Notes under the pieces: generated by a model | Databases searched by the model: none | What the model saw: the letters and a program-made list of their open reading frames with translations, nothing else | Told to the model about the DNA's origin: nothing | Origin: Psychrobacter sp. Pi2-1 | GTDB lineage: Bacteria; Pseudomonadota; Gammaproteobacteria; Pseudomonadales; Moraxellaceae | Assembly (NCBI RefSeq): GCF_904846645.1 | Contig: NZ_CAJHBO010000014.1 | Coordinates: 25,334-89,333 of the forward strand | Direction of reading: 5' to 3' | DNA: 64,000 nt | Program-made: the position numbers and the translations under genes | In this document: positions 24,850 through 35,134 of the stretch, piece after piece | How positions within the stretch are numbered: position 1 is the first letter of the stretch | Layout: the number at the start of each line of letters is the position of its first letter

Positions 24850-25338
24850 TTATTCATCCGTAATAGCGTCAAAGCAAGCATCAAGCGTTGCAGCCAACTG
24901 TGCAGGCGGCAATTCAATCTCCAGACCGCGGCGACCCCCACTTACATAGACAGTGGCCTGATCTTGAGCTGTGCTATCTATGACAGTTTTTAGTCGTTTT
25001 TTTTGACCCAGTGGACTGACACCGCCCAACACATAGCCCGTACTACGCTCTACTTGTTTGGGGTCGGCCATCTGTACTTTTTTGCAAGATAGCAACTTGT
25101 TAGAAGATAGCGCCTTAGCCATTTTTTTAAAGTTAAGTGTCTTATCGACTGGCAATATCGCCACAGCCAGTACGCTAGTATCGGTAGTCACGACTAAAGT
25201 TTTGAACACCTGTGTCACCGCTACGCCAAGTTTTTCTGCGGCTTCTAAGCCAAATGAAACGGCATTGCTGTCATGAATATATTCGTGTACTTGGTAATCA
25301 AGGTTACGTTTTTTGGCAAGATCGATAGCTGGAGTCAT
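24850..25338 (-). CDS. ybaK: Cys-tRNA(Pro)/Cys-tRNA(Cys) deacylase YbaK
   Basis: This 162-residue single-domain YbaK/EbsC protein hydrolyses mischarged Cys-tRNA(Pro). Key segments are VHEYIHDSNAVSFGLEAAEKLGV, QVFKTLVV with the conserved Lys, LAVAILPVDKTLNFKKMAKAL, and YVLGGVSPLGQKKRLKTVID with the GGxSPxG loop, followed by VYVSGGRRGLEIELPP. Length and motifs are standard. It appears monocistronic, with about 200 non-coding bases on each side. Confidence 0.93.
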   Translation of the reverse strand: MTPAIDLAKKRNLDYQVHEYIHDSNAVSFGLEAAEKLGVAVTQVFKTLVVTTDTSVLAVAILPVDKTLNFKKMAKALSSNKLLSCKKVQMADPKQVERSTGYVLGGVSPLGQKKRLKTVIDSTAQDQATVYVSGGRRGLEIELPPAQLAATLDACFDAITDE

Positions 25339-25585
25339 AAGTTTTAGGCTTAATAAAGTGAAATTGAAAAATGGACGCTATATCTATGAATCATCAATGA
25401 TAAAAATATATTATTACGCTAAATATATGAACTTTCCAATGTTTGAGCATTTTATATAATTTGTCACTCACTACAGCGTAACCAAACCGTATTAATATTG
25501 GTAGTATATACAGACACTATATATCGCTTTGGTGGCTTTTATGGCATCATAAGCGCAACATATTTGACTATTTTTGATACTGATT

Positions 25586-28375
25586 ATGATACCGAAGTTC
25601 CTAAAAAAACGGATTTTTAAAGCGCCGGTCGCGACTGACCGTGCGTCTGAAACTGATGGCAATGCAATCGCTACTAAGCCTTATTCTAATGCACCGATCA
25701 ATCAGCTGTATCGTAAGCTGTCAGGTCAGATGCTCGATATCGCCGTAAAACCTAAGCTATTAGGCGAGCTGCCTGAGTTCGACAATGATGATCAGACGCT
25801 AAGGTTTTATGTACTACAGGACTATTCTCGCTCCAACAGTATTCTGATCGACTTGCAAACGCAAGAGCACAACTTACCGCCTGCACTGGTTGGAGTAAAT
25901 GATGCCGCCCATAATATTAAAGAAAATGCGGCCATCATATTTTTGAATCACCCAAGTGCCAAAGACAGTCAGTTGTCTCCTCGACTTTCTCGCTTAGTAT
26001 CTGCTATATTGCAATATCCAGAGTTAAAGGTGCGTTTAGTGCCCGTATCGATTCTGTGGGGACGCGCACCTGAAAAAGAAGATTCGCTATTTAAACTGTT
26101 GACTGCTGACAACTGGCAAGACCCTAGCATTACCAAGCAACTATTTAATATCGGGGTTATGGGCCGCGATACTTTCGTACAGTTTCATCCACCGCAAGAC
26201 TTACGTACCATTATCAATGATAATCTTAAAGGCGATGTGGAAGGACCAGCTACCTTTGATTCGGTCGCTACAGATGCACTGAAAGCAAATTTAACCGCGG
26301 CGGATTCACTCGATACAGAGTCAACGGCTACCAACAGTGATGCCGCAGCTGACGCTGAGCAGACACCAAGCTATGCGCTAGTCGCATCAGCTAATAGTAA
26401 TCGTGAACTGGTTCGTATGTTGCAGCAGCAATTGTCAATTTATTTAGATAAACAGCGCGCTAGCATGCTCGGCCCAGATCTATCAGATAGACGTAACTTA
26501 GTGGATAAACTGGTGTACTCGCCAGCTATTAAGCATGCAATTGAGATGGAAGCGGCCGAAAAGGGGACTAGCGTTCGAGAAGCTCGCAGTCAGGCTAGAG
26601 GTTATGCTAATGAGATGGTCAATGACTACTCTCATTCTATCATCCGTGGTTTTTATAAATTTCTGACATGGTTATGGACGCAGTTATATGACGGTGTAGA
26701 AGTCCATCACTTCGAGCGAGTACGTGACCTTGCGACCGATTATGAGCTGATTTATGTGCCTTGTCATCGCAGCCATGTTGACTATCTATTACTGTCTTAT
26801 GTCATCTACAAGCGCGGTCTGAGTATCCCTTATGTCGCAGCAGGTGACAACTTAGATGTGCCGGTATTAGGCCCCCTATTACGCGGTGCCGTCGCTTTTT
26901 ATATTCGTCGTAGCTTCCGCGGCAACGCGCTGTATACCGCTGTACTGCGCGAATATATGCATACTCTTATCACGCGCAACACTCCGATTGAATACTTCAT
27001 CGAAGGTGGTCGCTCACGTTCAGGTCGCTTGCTACCCCCAAAGATGGGTATGCTAGCGATGACCGTCCATAGTCAGCTACGCCAAACCAATAAGCCTGTG
27101 GTATTTATACCGACTTATATTGGTTACGAGCGCATTATGGAAGGCGGCACGTATGTCGGTGAGCTAAAAGGTAAGCCAAAAGAGTCGGAGTCTTTAATCG
27201 GGCTGCTCAAAGTTGGCCGTAAAATTGAACGTATCTTTGGCAATGTGCATTTGAGCTTTGGTACGCCGTTGCACCTTAGCGAATTTATGACAAAATTCGA
27301 TGTGCCAGCCAATAGCTTACCATCCGATCGTACTGACTCACCGCTTGATGAAAAAACCAGTGCTATGGTTGATAACATCGGGGTGAAAGTCATGCAGCAT
27401 ATCAATAAAGCTGCAGTAGTAACCCCTGTCTCGCTGCTGTCATTGGTTCTGCTATCGGCACCGAAAGCTGCATTGGATGAAAACATCTGCCGTGAGCAAA
27501 TCGCTTTGTATCAAGGTCTGGCTCAGCAGCTGGTCTATGCAGAGGATACGGTTATCACTGATATGACGCCGCAGCAAATCATCGATTATGGTATTAAGCT
27601 AAAACTTATTGAGCGTACGCCGCATATCTTGGGCGATATCATTCAGGTCGCAGGTAAGCAAGCAGCATTACTTAGCTACTTCCGCAACAACATTTTGCAT
27701 GTCTTTATCCTGCTGTCGTTCCTGTCTGCGCTAGTCGCACGCAATGGACGTATCAAACGCAGCCGTCTCGATAGTATCGCTGAGCAGCTATATCCGTTCT
27801 TACAAAGTGAGCTATTCTTATATTATCCAGCACACGGCTTAGCCGATACGCTCAATAAGAAAGTTGATAATCTGCTGTCTCATGGACTCATCGTTGATTT
27901 AGGTGATGATACGCTCAGTGTTCCTGAGTCTAATAGCAAGCACTATCAGCAGCTACAAGTGCTGGCGACACCAGTTGGACAAAGTCTTGAGCGTTACTTT
28001 ATGACGCTTGCTTTACTTGCTCAACAAGGCTCTGGTAATTTGACTGAAAACGAAGTTGTGGACCTGTGTCACCTACTCGGACAGCGTTTGTCTGTGCTTT
28101 ATGCAGATGATATTCCTGACTTCTTTGATCGCGCCTTATTTACCAGTTTCATTAGTGCGTTGACTCGTCTTAACTATCTACAAAAAGACGATGAAACAGG
28201 CATACTGACTTTCGACCATCGTATTAACGACATCGCTCATCATGCTAAGTACGTGCTAACGCCTGATATGATGCAAATCTTGCAGCAAGTCGCTAGTTTA
28301 GACGAAGAAGAAATCACTCACGCCATTACTGAGATTAGTAATAAAAAGCAGCGTAAATTTGGGCGTAAGCGTTAG
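25586..28375 (+). CDS. plsB: Glycerol-3-phosphate 1-O-acyltransferase
   Basis: PlsB acylates glycerol-3-phosphate at the inner membrane, the first step of phospholipid synthesis. The ATG at 25586 is preferred to the upstream TTG and yields 929 residues beginning MIPKFLKKRIF. The catalytic HX4D motif is in VPCHRSHVDYLLLSY near residue 395. It is followed by GDNLDVPVLGPLLRGAVAFYIRRSF, EYFIEGGRSRSGRL and VFIPTYIGYERIMEGGTY, the four conserved blocks of the family. A low-complexity acidic insertion (SADSLDTESTATNSDAAAD region, about 225-260) is specific to this lineage. The length is close to Acinetobacter and somewhat longer than E. coli PlsB (807). Confidence 0.96.
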   Translation: MIPKFLKKRIFKAPVATDRASETDGNAIATKPYSNAPINQLYRKLSGQMLDIAVKPKLLGELPEFDNDDQTLRFYVLQDYSRSNSILIDLQTQEHNLPPALVGVNDAAHNIKENAAIIFLNHPSAKDSQLSPRLSRLVSAILQYPELKVRLVPVSILWGRAPEKEDSLFKLLTADNWQDPSITKQLFNIGVMGRDTFVQFHPPQDLRTIINDNLKGDVEGPATFDSVATDALKANLTAADSLDTESTATNSDAAADAEQTPSYALVASANSNRELVRMLQQQLSIYLDKQRASMLGPDLSDRRNLVDKLVYSPAIKHAIEMEAAEKGTSVREARSQARGYANEMVNDYSHSIIRGFYKFLTWLWTQLYDGVEVHHFERVRDLATDYELIYVPCHRSHVDYLLLSYVIYKRGLSIPYVAAGDNLDVPVLGPLLRGAVAFYIRRSFRGNALYTAVLREYMHTLITRNTPIEYFIEGGRSRSGRLLPPKMGMLAMTVHSQLRQTNKPVVFIPTYIGYERIMEGGTYVGELKGKPKESESLIGLLKVGRKIERIFGNVHLSFGTPLHLSEFMTKFDVPANSLPSDRTDSPLDEKTSAMVDNIGVKVMQHINKAAVVTPVSLLSLVLLSAPKAALDENICREQIALYQGLAQQLVYAEDTVITDMTPQQIIDYGIKLKLIERTPHILGDIIQVAGKQAALLSYFRNNILHVFILLSFLSALVARNGRIKRSRLDSIAEQLYPFLQSELFLYYPAHGLADTLNKKVDNLLSHGLIVDLGDDTLSVPESNSKHYQQLQVLATPVGQSLERYFMTLALLAQQGSGNLTENEVVDLCHLLGQRLSVLYADDIPDFFDRALFTSFISALTRLNYLQKDDETGILTFDHRINDIAHHAKYVLTPDMMQILQQVASLDEEEITHAITEISNKKQRKFGRKR

Positions 28376-28416
28376 TCTTAACAACTACCCATACCCTTTA
28401 AGATTTTACGCTAAAC

Positions 28417-28450
28417 AAAAAAAGACCGCTAATCATTAGCGGTCTTTTTT
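28417..28450. terminator. Bidirectional terminator between plsB and ettA
   Basis: AAAGACCGCTAAT and ATTAGCGGTCTTT pair around a single C, with A7 and T7 runs on either side, so it can serve both convergent genes. Confidence 0.92.
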
Positions 28451-28477
28451 TGGATTGAACTATATTAAGCAGCCGTA

Positions 28478-30139
28478 TTAGTTGGTAATCTTCTTGTACT
28501 TGGCACGTTTAGGACTGGCATCATCACCCATTGTCTTTTTACGATACGCTTCAAACTCAGTATAGTTACCATCGAACCAAACTGGGCCTTCTTCTTCGAA
28601 TGCCAAGATATGAGTCGCGATACGGTCAAGGAACCAGCGATCATGCGATACGACCATTACTGTACCTGGGAATACTTGAATCGCATCCTCTAGTGCACGT
28701 AAGGTTTCGATATCCAAATCGTTTGATGGTTCATCGAGGAGCAATACGTTTGCGCCTTGCTTTAGCGTCTTCGCTAACTGCAGACGGTTACGCTCACCAC
28801 CTGATAATTGACCGACGTGCTTTTGCTGATCTGAACCTTTGAAGTTAAAACGTCCGATATACGCGCGGCTTGGCGTGGTGTAATCACCAACGGTAATGAT
28901 ATCAAGGCCGTCAGAAACTTCTTCCCATACGGTTTTGTTATCATCTAGATGATCACGTACCTGACCGACATAGGCAACTTTAACACTTTCACCCAAATCA
29001 ACTGAACCAGTATCTGGGGTATCGCGCTCAGTAATCATGTTAAATAGCGTAGTTTTACCCGCACCATTTGGACCGATGATACCCACGATAGCGCCAGCTG
29101 GAACGTTAAAGCTTAGGTTTTCGTACAGCAGACGATCGCCAAATGACTTGGAGATATCATTAACTTCGATGACTTTATTACCCAAACGTGGACCAGGTGG
29201 AATATAAATCTCAGAAGTCTCATTACGTTTTTGGAACTCAGTTGAGTTCAACTCTTCAAAACGCTGTACACGAGATTTAGACTTAGCCTGTTGGCCTTTT
29301 TGGTTTTTGCGAATCCACTCAAGCTCTTTTTTCAGCGCTTTAGCAAATGATTCTTCTTGCTTGTTCTGCTGCTCTAGACGCGTGTTCTTTTGCTCTAGCC
29401 ACTCGGTATAGTTACCTTCATACGGATAGCCATGGCCACGGTCAAGCTCCAAGATCCACTGAGCAACATTATCCAAGAAATAGCGATCATGGGTAATGGC
29501 AACGATAGTACCGCTGTAGTTCTGCAAGAACTGCTCTAGCCATGCAACAGACTCGGCGTCCAAATGGTTGGTCGGTTCGTCAAGTAATAGCATGTCAGGG
29601 CGAGACAATAGTAGACGGCATAGTGCCACACGGCGTTTTTCACCACCTGATAGTTTGCTAACGTCCGCATCCCACGGTGGCAGACGGAGCGCATCGGCCG
29701 CTTTTTCTAGCTGGTTGTTTAAGTTGTGCGCATCCCAAGACTGGATGATGTCTTCCATCTTGCCTTGCTCTTCAGCAAGCTTATCAAAATCAGCATCAGG
29801 CTCTGCGTATTCAGCATAGATAGCATCTAGACGAGCGAGCGCATCTAACGCTTCGCGCATACCGTCTTCGACATTACCACGAACGTCTTTGCTATCATCT
29901 AGCTGTGGTTCCTGTGGCAGATAGCCAACTTTGGTACCTGCCTGAGCGCGCGCTTCACCACTAAACTCAGTATCCACGCCTGCCATAATGCGTAGCAAGG
30001 TTGATTTACCTGAACCGTTGATACCCAAGACACCGATTTTGGCACCAGGGAAAAACGATAGGTTGATATTTTTTAGGATTTCACGCTTAGGGGGAACAAG
30101 TTTTGACACGTTGTTCATCGTGTAAATATATTGAGCCAT
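28478..30139 (-). CDS. ettA: Energy-dependent translational throttle protein EttA (ABC-F ATPase)
   Basis: EttA binds the ribosomal E site and gates translation according to ATP/ADP. The ATG at 30139 is chosen over an upstream frame extension because GGAG precedes it and MAQYIYTMNNVSK is the family start; this gives 553 residues. There are two ABC domains: Walker A GINGSGKST and GPNGAGKTT, signatures LSGGEKRRVAL and LSGGERNRLQL, and Walker B LLLDEPTNHLD and LLLDEPSNDLD. The arm/linker KNQKGQQAKSKSRVQRFEEL lies between them. There is no membrane segment. It is convergent with plsB and shares its terminator. Confidence 0.96.
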   Translation of the reverse strand: MAQYIYTMNNVSKLVPPKREILKNINLSFFPGAKIGVLGINGSGKSTLLRIMAGVDTEFSGEARAQAGTKVGYLPQEPQLDDSKDVRGNVEDGMREALDALARLDAIYAEYAEPDADFDKLAEEQGKMEDIIQSWDAHNLNNQLEKAADALRLPPWDADVSKLSGGEKRRVALCRLLLSRPDMLLLDEPTNHLDAESVAWLEQFLQNYSGTIVAITHDRYFLDNVAQWILELDRGHGYPYEGNYTEWLEQKNTRLEQQNKQEESFAKALKKELEWIRKNQKGQQAKSKSRVQRFEELNSTEFQKRNETSEIYIPPGPRLGNKVIEVNDISKSFGDRLLYENLSFNVPAGAIVGIIGPNGAGKTTLFNMITERDTPDTGSVDLGESVKVAYVGQVRDHLDDNKTVWEEVSDGLDIITVGDYTTPSRAYIGRFNFKGSDQQKHVGQLSGGERNRLQLAKTLKQGANVLLLDEPSNDLDIETLRALEDAIQVFPGTVMVVSHDRWFLDRIATHILAFEEEGPVWFDGNYTEFEAYRKKTMGDDASPKRAKYKKITN

Positions 30140-30541
30140 TAACACTCCGATAGACTGCATAGAAGAGAACAGCAAATGCAACTCAGCGATGATGCCAAGC
30201 GTGCCGTACCTCAAAATCAGGGTTACAAATTATAGGTCATTATCGCATTGTGGCGCATACCCTGCAAGCTGACAGGTTGTTTTACCAGTTGTTTTACTGT
30301 TTTTGACAGCAGGCTATGCCTTTTGGCTATAAAACTCGCTTTAAAAAATAACTCAAGGAGTCTTATCTTAATGAACTAACTTAACATTTTGATTCATTAG
30401 CGTTTTATAAAGACCACAAAAAATAGCATCAAAACTTTCGCAAATTTAATCAATAGCCGTTAGCATGTTAGTGTGGCTTAACAAGGTCTATCGGCTCGAT
30501 TTCATTTTCGATTATTAGAATGACTTATGAAATGACTTTGT
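30140..30541. other. 402-base intergenic region between ettA and the reductase gene
   Basis: This is the divergent promoter region of ettA and the oxidoreductase gene. It is AT-rich with no hairpin terminator, RNA gene or coding frame that I can support. Regulatory sites for fatty-acid desaturation could be here, but none is recognised. Confidence 0.3.
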
Positions 30542-31792
30542 ATGCGTTACATCATTCACTTTCATAGCAATCATACAGGTACTGATAATATGGCCAACGG
30601 CTATCGCCCTGAAATTATTCAACGTGCGTTTGTCGATTTTATCGGATCGCGCCTTCATCCATTTTGGTCGCTGACAACGCCCAAACTAAGACTTGTTGCA
30701 CGGTATCCATTGAGTGATGATTTGATCGCACTTAGATTTGAGACCAATAGTGCTTTTAGGCAGCAGACTTCTGAGATGATGTGTGGTTGGCAAGGCGGTC
30801 AGTATCTTGATTTGCGCGTTTATATTGAGGGGGTCTATCACCAACGTAGTTACTCGATAGTGGGCTTGGCGCATCAACCCCTCTGGTGGCTCGACGATAA
30901 TACCGAGAGCCATACGGCAGACCAACGTCATACGGTAACTATCGCGATTAAACCACAAGGGTTGGTATCTGACTATTTAACCAAGCAAATGCCACTGGCT
31001 AGCGTCGTTGATACAAGTCTGCCACTTGGACATTTCACTTTGGGACAGACCTCGATAGTAGGGCAGCAAATATCAGAGAATGACAAACCTATTCCTTTGC
31101 TATTTATCGCTGGTGGTAGCGGTATCACGCCTATGCTCGGACTTATCACTCAAGCCCTGAATAATGGACATCAGGTGACGCTATTGCATTACAATCGGAC
31201 TGTTTCATCCAAACTGCAACATCAGTGGCAACAGCTGAACGATAATCATTCAGACTTCACTTATCATCTAATCCATACTGAAGAGCCGACTACCTATTTG
31301 GCTGGCACACGATACTTGAGTGCAGAGGGTCTGCTATCGCTAAACTTACCTCTAGCAGATACACAAATATTTGCTTGTGGCTCACAAGCGTTATTAACTG
31401 GCTTATATAAAGCCGCCGCAGAGATAACTTGCTCTACAGATAAACAGCTGCGCGATAACATCATCGTAGAGAACTTTGGTAACTCCCTAACTAATGTTGA
31501 TAACGGTAGCAATCGGAAATTCGATAAAACAATACCTGTAGAAGAACACACTGTCTATTTGCGATCACGGCAACGACAATTTAGCAGTGACACGACCATA
31601 TTGGATGCTGCTGAGAATGCAGATGTACGGTTAGCACATGGTTGCCGGCAAGGTATTTGCCAGTTGTGCCGCTGTAATAAAATCAGCGGCGTGGTCAAAA
31701 ACGTTCAAACAGGGAAAGTGAGCAGTGATGGTTACGAGTCTATTCAGACTTGCATCAATATTGCCATGACTGATGTGGTTCTCGATGTTTAA
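30542..31792 (+). CDS. Flavin reductase with C-terminal 2Fe-2S ferredoxin domain, probable electron donor of the desaturase
   Basis: The 416-residue protein has a ferredoxin-NADP reductase module: FAD-binding HQRSYSIVG, NAD(P)-binding FIAGGSGITPMLGL, and IFACGSQALLTGL. It is followed by a plant-type 2Fe-2S domain, ADVRLAHGCRQGICQLCRCNKI with a final Cys in SIQTCIN. This architecture matches the reductases that feed acyl desaturases in mycobacteria and Acinetobacter. The adjacent downstream gene is such a desaturase, 158 bases on. A second ATG at 30590 is possible and would trim 16 residues; ribosome sites are weak at both. It acts in the cytosol or at the membrane surface. Confidence 0.9.
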   Translation: MRYIIHFHSNHTGTDNMANGYRPEIIQRAFVDFIGSRLHPFWSLTTPKLRLVARYPLSDDLIALRFETNSAFRQQTSEMMCGWQGGQYLDLRVYIEGVYHQRSYSIVGLAHQPLWWLDDNTESHTADQRHTVTIAIKPQGLVSDYLTKQMPLASVVDTSLPLGHFTLGQTSIVGQQISENDKPIPLLFIAGGSGITPMLGLITQALNNGHQVTLLHYNRTVSSKLQHQWQQLNDNHSDFTYHLIHTEEPTTYLAGTRYLSAEGLLSLNLPLADTQIFACGSQALLTGLYKAAAEITCSTDKQLRDNIIVENFGNSLTNVDNGSNRKFDKTIPVEEHTVYLRSRQRQFSSDTTILDAAENADVRLAHGCRQGICQLCRCNKISGVVKNVQTGKVSSDGYESIQTCINIAMTDVVLDV

Positions 31793-31950
31793 TGACTGGT
31801 TTAATAGAATGGATAGCTCAATAGAAAGCATATGCTAGACACCCTATGAGAAATAAAAGATAAACGTCACTTTATAGGTTAAAACTCAGATAACTTATCA
31901 AACCGGATGCAGTACTGCTTATTCATGCCGTTTCGGTTAAGGATTTATTT

Positions 31951-33399
31951 ATGCGCTTATTACTACCTGTTACTACGCCACAATCTGCTGTGCCTATCTT
32001 GACGCCCCTGTCCAATGCACAACTAGCGAAAAACGCGCCTTTGCCTTTGACGCCGCAAACGCCGTACTCGCAGCTTGATGATGGAGTAATCAATGATAGC
32101 GGTCAGCCAGACACGTCAACACGGACTCGCTACCCAACAGTAACTGATGCCCCTTTATCAAAGCCTCAAAGTGATGCTTTAGCCGTAGAGCTCAATGCCC
32201 TGTACAAAAGCGTTATGGACTCGTTAGGCAGTAAGGATGCACGCTACATACAGCGGATATATGCCACCGTGGTATATAGTGAAGTTATTGGCCGTGGTCT
32301 ACTTGCAGTGGCTGGGCGTATGCCATCAAAATGCAGTCTGGTCGCTACTTGGCTACTAGGTACGTCTTTACTTAGCTTTAGCAAAATATTGAACAATATG
32401 GAGCTGGGTCATAACGTCATGCATGGTCAATATGACTGGATGCAACACCCGCACCTTAATAGTCAAAAATTCGACTGGGATATTGTCTGCCCTGCTCCAT
32501 TATGGCAACACTCTCATAATTATTTACATCATACTTTTACCAATATTGTTGGCCGTGATCATGACGTAGGCTATCACTTGATTCGAGTGACTGATGAGCA
32601 GCCTTGGACGCCGGAAGATCGCTATAATATGCTTAGTACAGCGGTACTGGCATTTGGCTTTGAATGGGCAGTAGCCTTTCATGATATCCAAATCAGTGCA
32701 GATGAATACGCTGACTCTCCTAATCTGCACAAAATCATGCAGCAAAAGTCTCGTGCGTTATTTGCCAAAATTGGACGACAAATAGGCAAAGACTATATTG
32801 CCCTGCCGTCTGTGGTAGCGCTGACACTAGGTCGTCGTAGCGCCTTTAGTACGTTGAGCGGTAACATGACTGCCAACACTGTCCGTAACCTATGGACGTG
32901 GGCGGTGATTTTCTGTGGGCATTTCACTGAGCAAGCGCATATCTATACCCATCTCGATGCCAATGAAAGTAAAGGCGACTGGTATGTACGCCAAATCCTT
33001 GGCTCTAGCAATATCAAAGGCAGCAAATGGTTCCACCTTTTGACAGGTAATTTATCTCATCAGATTGAGCATCATATATTTCCTGATATGCCAGCTGGCC
33101 ACTATGCAAAGATTGCACCGCAGGTACAGGCCATATGCCGTAAGTATGGTTTAAGCTATAACACTGGCCGCTTTGGCACACAACTAAAGCAAGTACTCGG
33201 ACGTATTTATCACTTTAGCAAACCTAGTGAAAAAGAATGGCAAGCCCATGTACAGTCAGTGGAAAATGCAGATAGTACTGCTTATAAAGATAATAGGTCA
33301 GCGGCCGATTTAGAAAACAAATTAGCAATAGAAAACACTAGTGGTCTCACTCGTTTTCTACCTCCAGTCGTTCGTAAAGCCATATCCTATGCATGGTGA
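31951..33399 (+). CDS. Membrane fatty acid (acyl-CoA type) desaturase
   Basis: This di-iron desaturase introduces a double bond into fatty acyl chains to keep membranes fluid in the cold. The 482-residue protein has a disordered N-terminal 65 residues. The three histidine boxes are HNVMHGQYDW, HSHNYLHHTF and LSHQIEHHIFPDM, plus HFTEQAHIYTH. Hydrophobic helices lie between them (LVATWLLGTSLLSFSKIL; AVLAFGFEWAVAF). TAAGGA precedes the ATG. Its reductase partner is immediately upstream in the same direction. Delta-9 specificity is likely from the reductase pairing but is not readable from the sequence. Confidence 0.92.
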   Translation: MRLLLPVTTPQSAVPILTPLSNAQLAKNAPLPLTPQTPYSQLDDGVINDSGQPDTSTRTRYPTVTDAPLSKPQSDALAVELNALYKSVMDSLGSKDARYIQRIYATVVYSEVIGRGLLAVAGRMPSKCSLVATWLLGTSLLSFSKILNNMELGHNVMHGQYDWMQHPHLNSQKFDWDIVCPAPLWQHSHNYLHHTFTNIVGRDHDVGYHLIRVTDEQPWTPEDRYNMLSTAVLAFGFEWAVAFHDIQISADEYADSPNLHKIMQQKSRALFAKIGRQIGKDYIALPSVVALTLGRRSAFSTLSGNMTANTVRNLWTWAVIFCGHFTEQAHIYTHLDANESKGDWYVRQILGSSNIKGSKWFHLLTGNLSHQIEHHIFPDMPAGHYAKIAPQVQAICRKYGLSYNTGRFGTQLKQVLGRIYHFSKPSEKEWQAHVQSVENADSTAYKDNRSAADLENKLAIENTSGLTRFLPPVVRKAISYAW

Positions 33400-33597
33400 C
33401 ATATTCAGATTTGCAACCAGATACGGCCATGATAAGGTAGGACAACAAACATAGGTGACGTTAACAGTCGTCCTATCTACCATTACGGTAAGCGTCTAGA
33501 CTGTTAAGTATCAAAACTACATACTACACTGGCACTATCAAATTAATAAATATTTAATTCATAATAAAAATTCGACAATAAAAAATGGAGTATATTA

Positions 33598-33891
33598 ATG
33601 AGTAATCAAGCCTCTAAACCAAATCTAGACATTGTCCATAATCAAGCAGCAAAACGCTTCGAGACCTCTATCGATGGTCAGACAGGTTATATTAGCTATC
33701 AGGAAAGTGCTGACAAGTTGGTCTACGATCATACTATCGTACCGCAGCAATTAGGCGGTCAAGGCGTTGGTTCAGCACTGGTAAAGCACGCATTGAATTA
33801 TGCGCGTGAACAAAACAAAAAAGTGATACCGCAATGCTCATTTGTCGCGTCATACATTAGCAAACATCCTGAGTATCAAGATTTAATTTAG
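33598..33891 (+). CDS. Small GNAT-like N-acetyltransferase (YjdJ/GTL3 type)
   Basis: This 97-residue protein of the minimal GNAT family (COG2388) reads HNQAAKRFETSIDGQTGYISY, LVYDHTIVPQQLGGQGVGSALVKHALNYA (acetyl-CoA pyrophosphate loop GGQGVGSAL) and VIPQCSFVASYISKHPEYQDL, each conserved in the family. The acceptor is unknown. The ribosome site is AATGGAG, nine bases before the ATG. It probably forms a unit with phhB downstream. Confidence 0.88.
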   Translation: MSNQASKPNLDIVHNQAAKRFETSIDGQTGYISYQESADKLVYDHTIVPQQLGGQGVGSALVKHALNYAREQNKKVIPQCSFVASYISKHPEYQDLI

Positions 33892-34049
33892 CTAGCTAAG
33901 TAATTAGGCTCAAGTAATTCGTTAACTAGGTTCAGTTAAATGATATCGGTCAAAGCAGGAAAAATGTGCAAATATTTATTTCGCATAGGAGACATACCCT
34001 AGCACCACTTTTAATAAACCAATTCGACATAACAATAAAGGTTATTAAT

Positions 34050-34343
34050 ATGAGTAGTTTATCTGACAAACAAATCAATCTACAGCTAGAAGAGCTTGCT
34101 GGCTGGCAGCGTGACGGCAATAGCATCGTCAAGACCTACCACTTTAGCGATTTTATCGAGGCTATGAGCTTTATGAATCAAGCGGCATTTCATGCTGAAG
34201 CGCTCGAGCACCATCCAGAATGGCGCAACACCTACAATATCGTGGAGGTTCGTTTAACCAACCATGATACAGGCGGTATCTCTAGTTTAGACATTCGTTT
34301 AGCCAAACGCATGGAGCATATCATTCAGCCCAAACGGTTGTAG
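34050..34343 (+). CDS. phhB: Pterin-4a-carbinolamine dehydratase
   Basis: PhhB recycles the pterin cofactor of aromatic amino-acid hydroxylases by dehydrating 4a-hydroxytetrahydrobiopterin. The ATG at 34050 follows an AAAGG ribosome site and gives the family-typical 97 residues. The upstream extension of the frame lacks homology. The active-site motif [10 protein letters not shown] with [22 protein letters not shown] is complete. No phenylalanine hydroxylase gene lies in the window. A strong terminator follows at 34416. Confidence 0.93.
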   Translation: MSSLSDKQINLQLEELAGWQRDGNSIVKTYHFSDFIEAMSFMNQAAFHAEALEHHPEWRNTYNIVEVRLTNHDTGGISSLDIRLAKRMEHIIQPKRL

Positions 34344-34415
34344 TAGAAAGTCTATAATGCATACCTTGATACTAATTATCTTGGCTCTATACCTATTACC
34401 CTAATTAAAAAAGAC

Positions 34416-34445
34416 AAAAAAGACCCTCAATTGAGGGTCTTTTTT
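34416..34445. terminator. Bidirectional terminator between phhB and the DUF1328 gene
   Basis: AAAAAGACCCTCAA pairs with TTGAGGGTCTTTTT with no loop beyond the centre of the palindrome. A- and T-runs lie on both sides. Confidence 0.92.
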
Positions 34446-34475
34446 ATAGTAATTATTTATAACGATAAGCCGTGT

Positions 34476-34631
34476 TTACATTTTACGACTGACAAAAGCA
34501 ACGATAAACAAAATAACAGCGACTGCTAAGAAAATGTATGCCAAATTAGCAGACAAACCTGCGACACCGCCAAAACCTAGGAAACTTGCTAATAATGCGA
34601 TCACTGCAAAAATAATAGCCCAACGAAACAT
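34476..34631 (-). CDS. Small DUF1328 (YtjA-like) membrane protein
   Basis: This 51-residue gene starts at the ATG at 34631 after an excellent ribosome site (GAGGAGAAG). The product begins [22 protein letters not shown] and ends AFVSRKM. It has two hydrophobic segments joined by the glycine-rich [12 protein letters not shown], exactly the DUF1328/YtjA pattern. It is an inner-membrane protein of unknown function, often under stress control in other bacteria (established for the family, not shown here). It is a single-gene unit with its terminator at 34416. Confidence 0.9.
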   Translation of the reverse strand: MFRWAIIFAVIALLASFLGFGGVAGLSANLAYIFLAVAVILFIVAFVSRKM

Positions 34632-35134
34632 AATCTTCTCCTCAAATAATGGTAAAAAACAGATATTAGAATTTATATAGCATCTATTTAACTTGTTTTT
34701 ATCTAATGCTAGTTATTACTGTTTACGTGTATAGATTAGCAATGTTCGTCTCTAAAGAACGTTCATTTTAGTAATAATATCGGTAGGTTATGTAAAGTTT
34801 GTAGTAACTGTTAATGTCTCATACCTCTTTCTCTTTAATAGATGATATTTTCGAAATAGAATTATATTTCTGAATACAGCCTTTTTTTAACTGAGAGTTC
34901 TTAAACTAAGCGCTTCTTACCTGGACGTGTTTTTATTGAATGATCTTTTACTGAACACTACTCTTCCAACTGTATGCAGAACTATTTTAAATTTCTAACG
35001 TTATATGCAATGTTGTATGGGAAATAGGCTGCAAACTATAAACTGTAGCGACTTCACAAACCCCTAACCTAATCAAACGACTTGGTTTATAGTTTACTAT
35101 CCACCTATTCTCAAATCTATTAAGGACAATACAT
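34632..35134. other. 503-base intergenic region upstream of the saccharopine dehydrogenase-like gene
   Basis: This AT-rich region between divergent genes contains no supported coding frame. AAGGA lies before the downstream ATG. No RNA gene or repeat was recognised. Confidence 0.3.
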
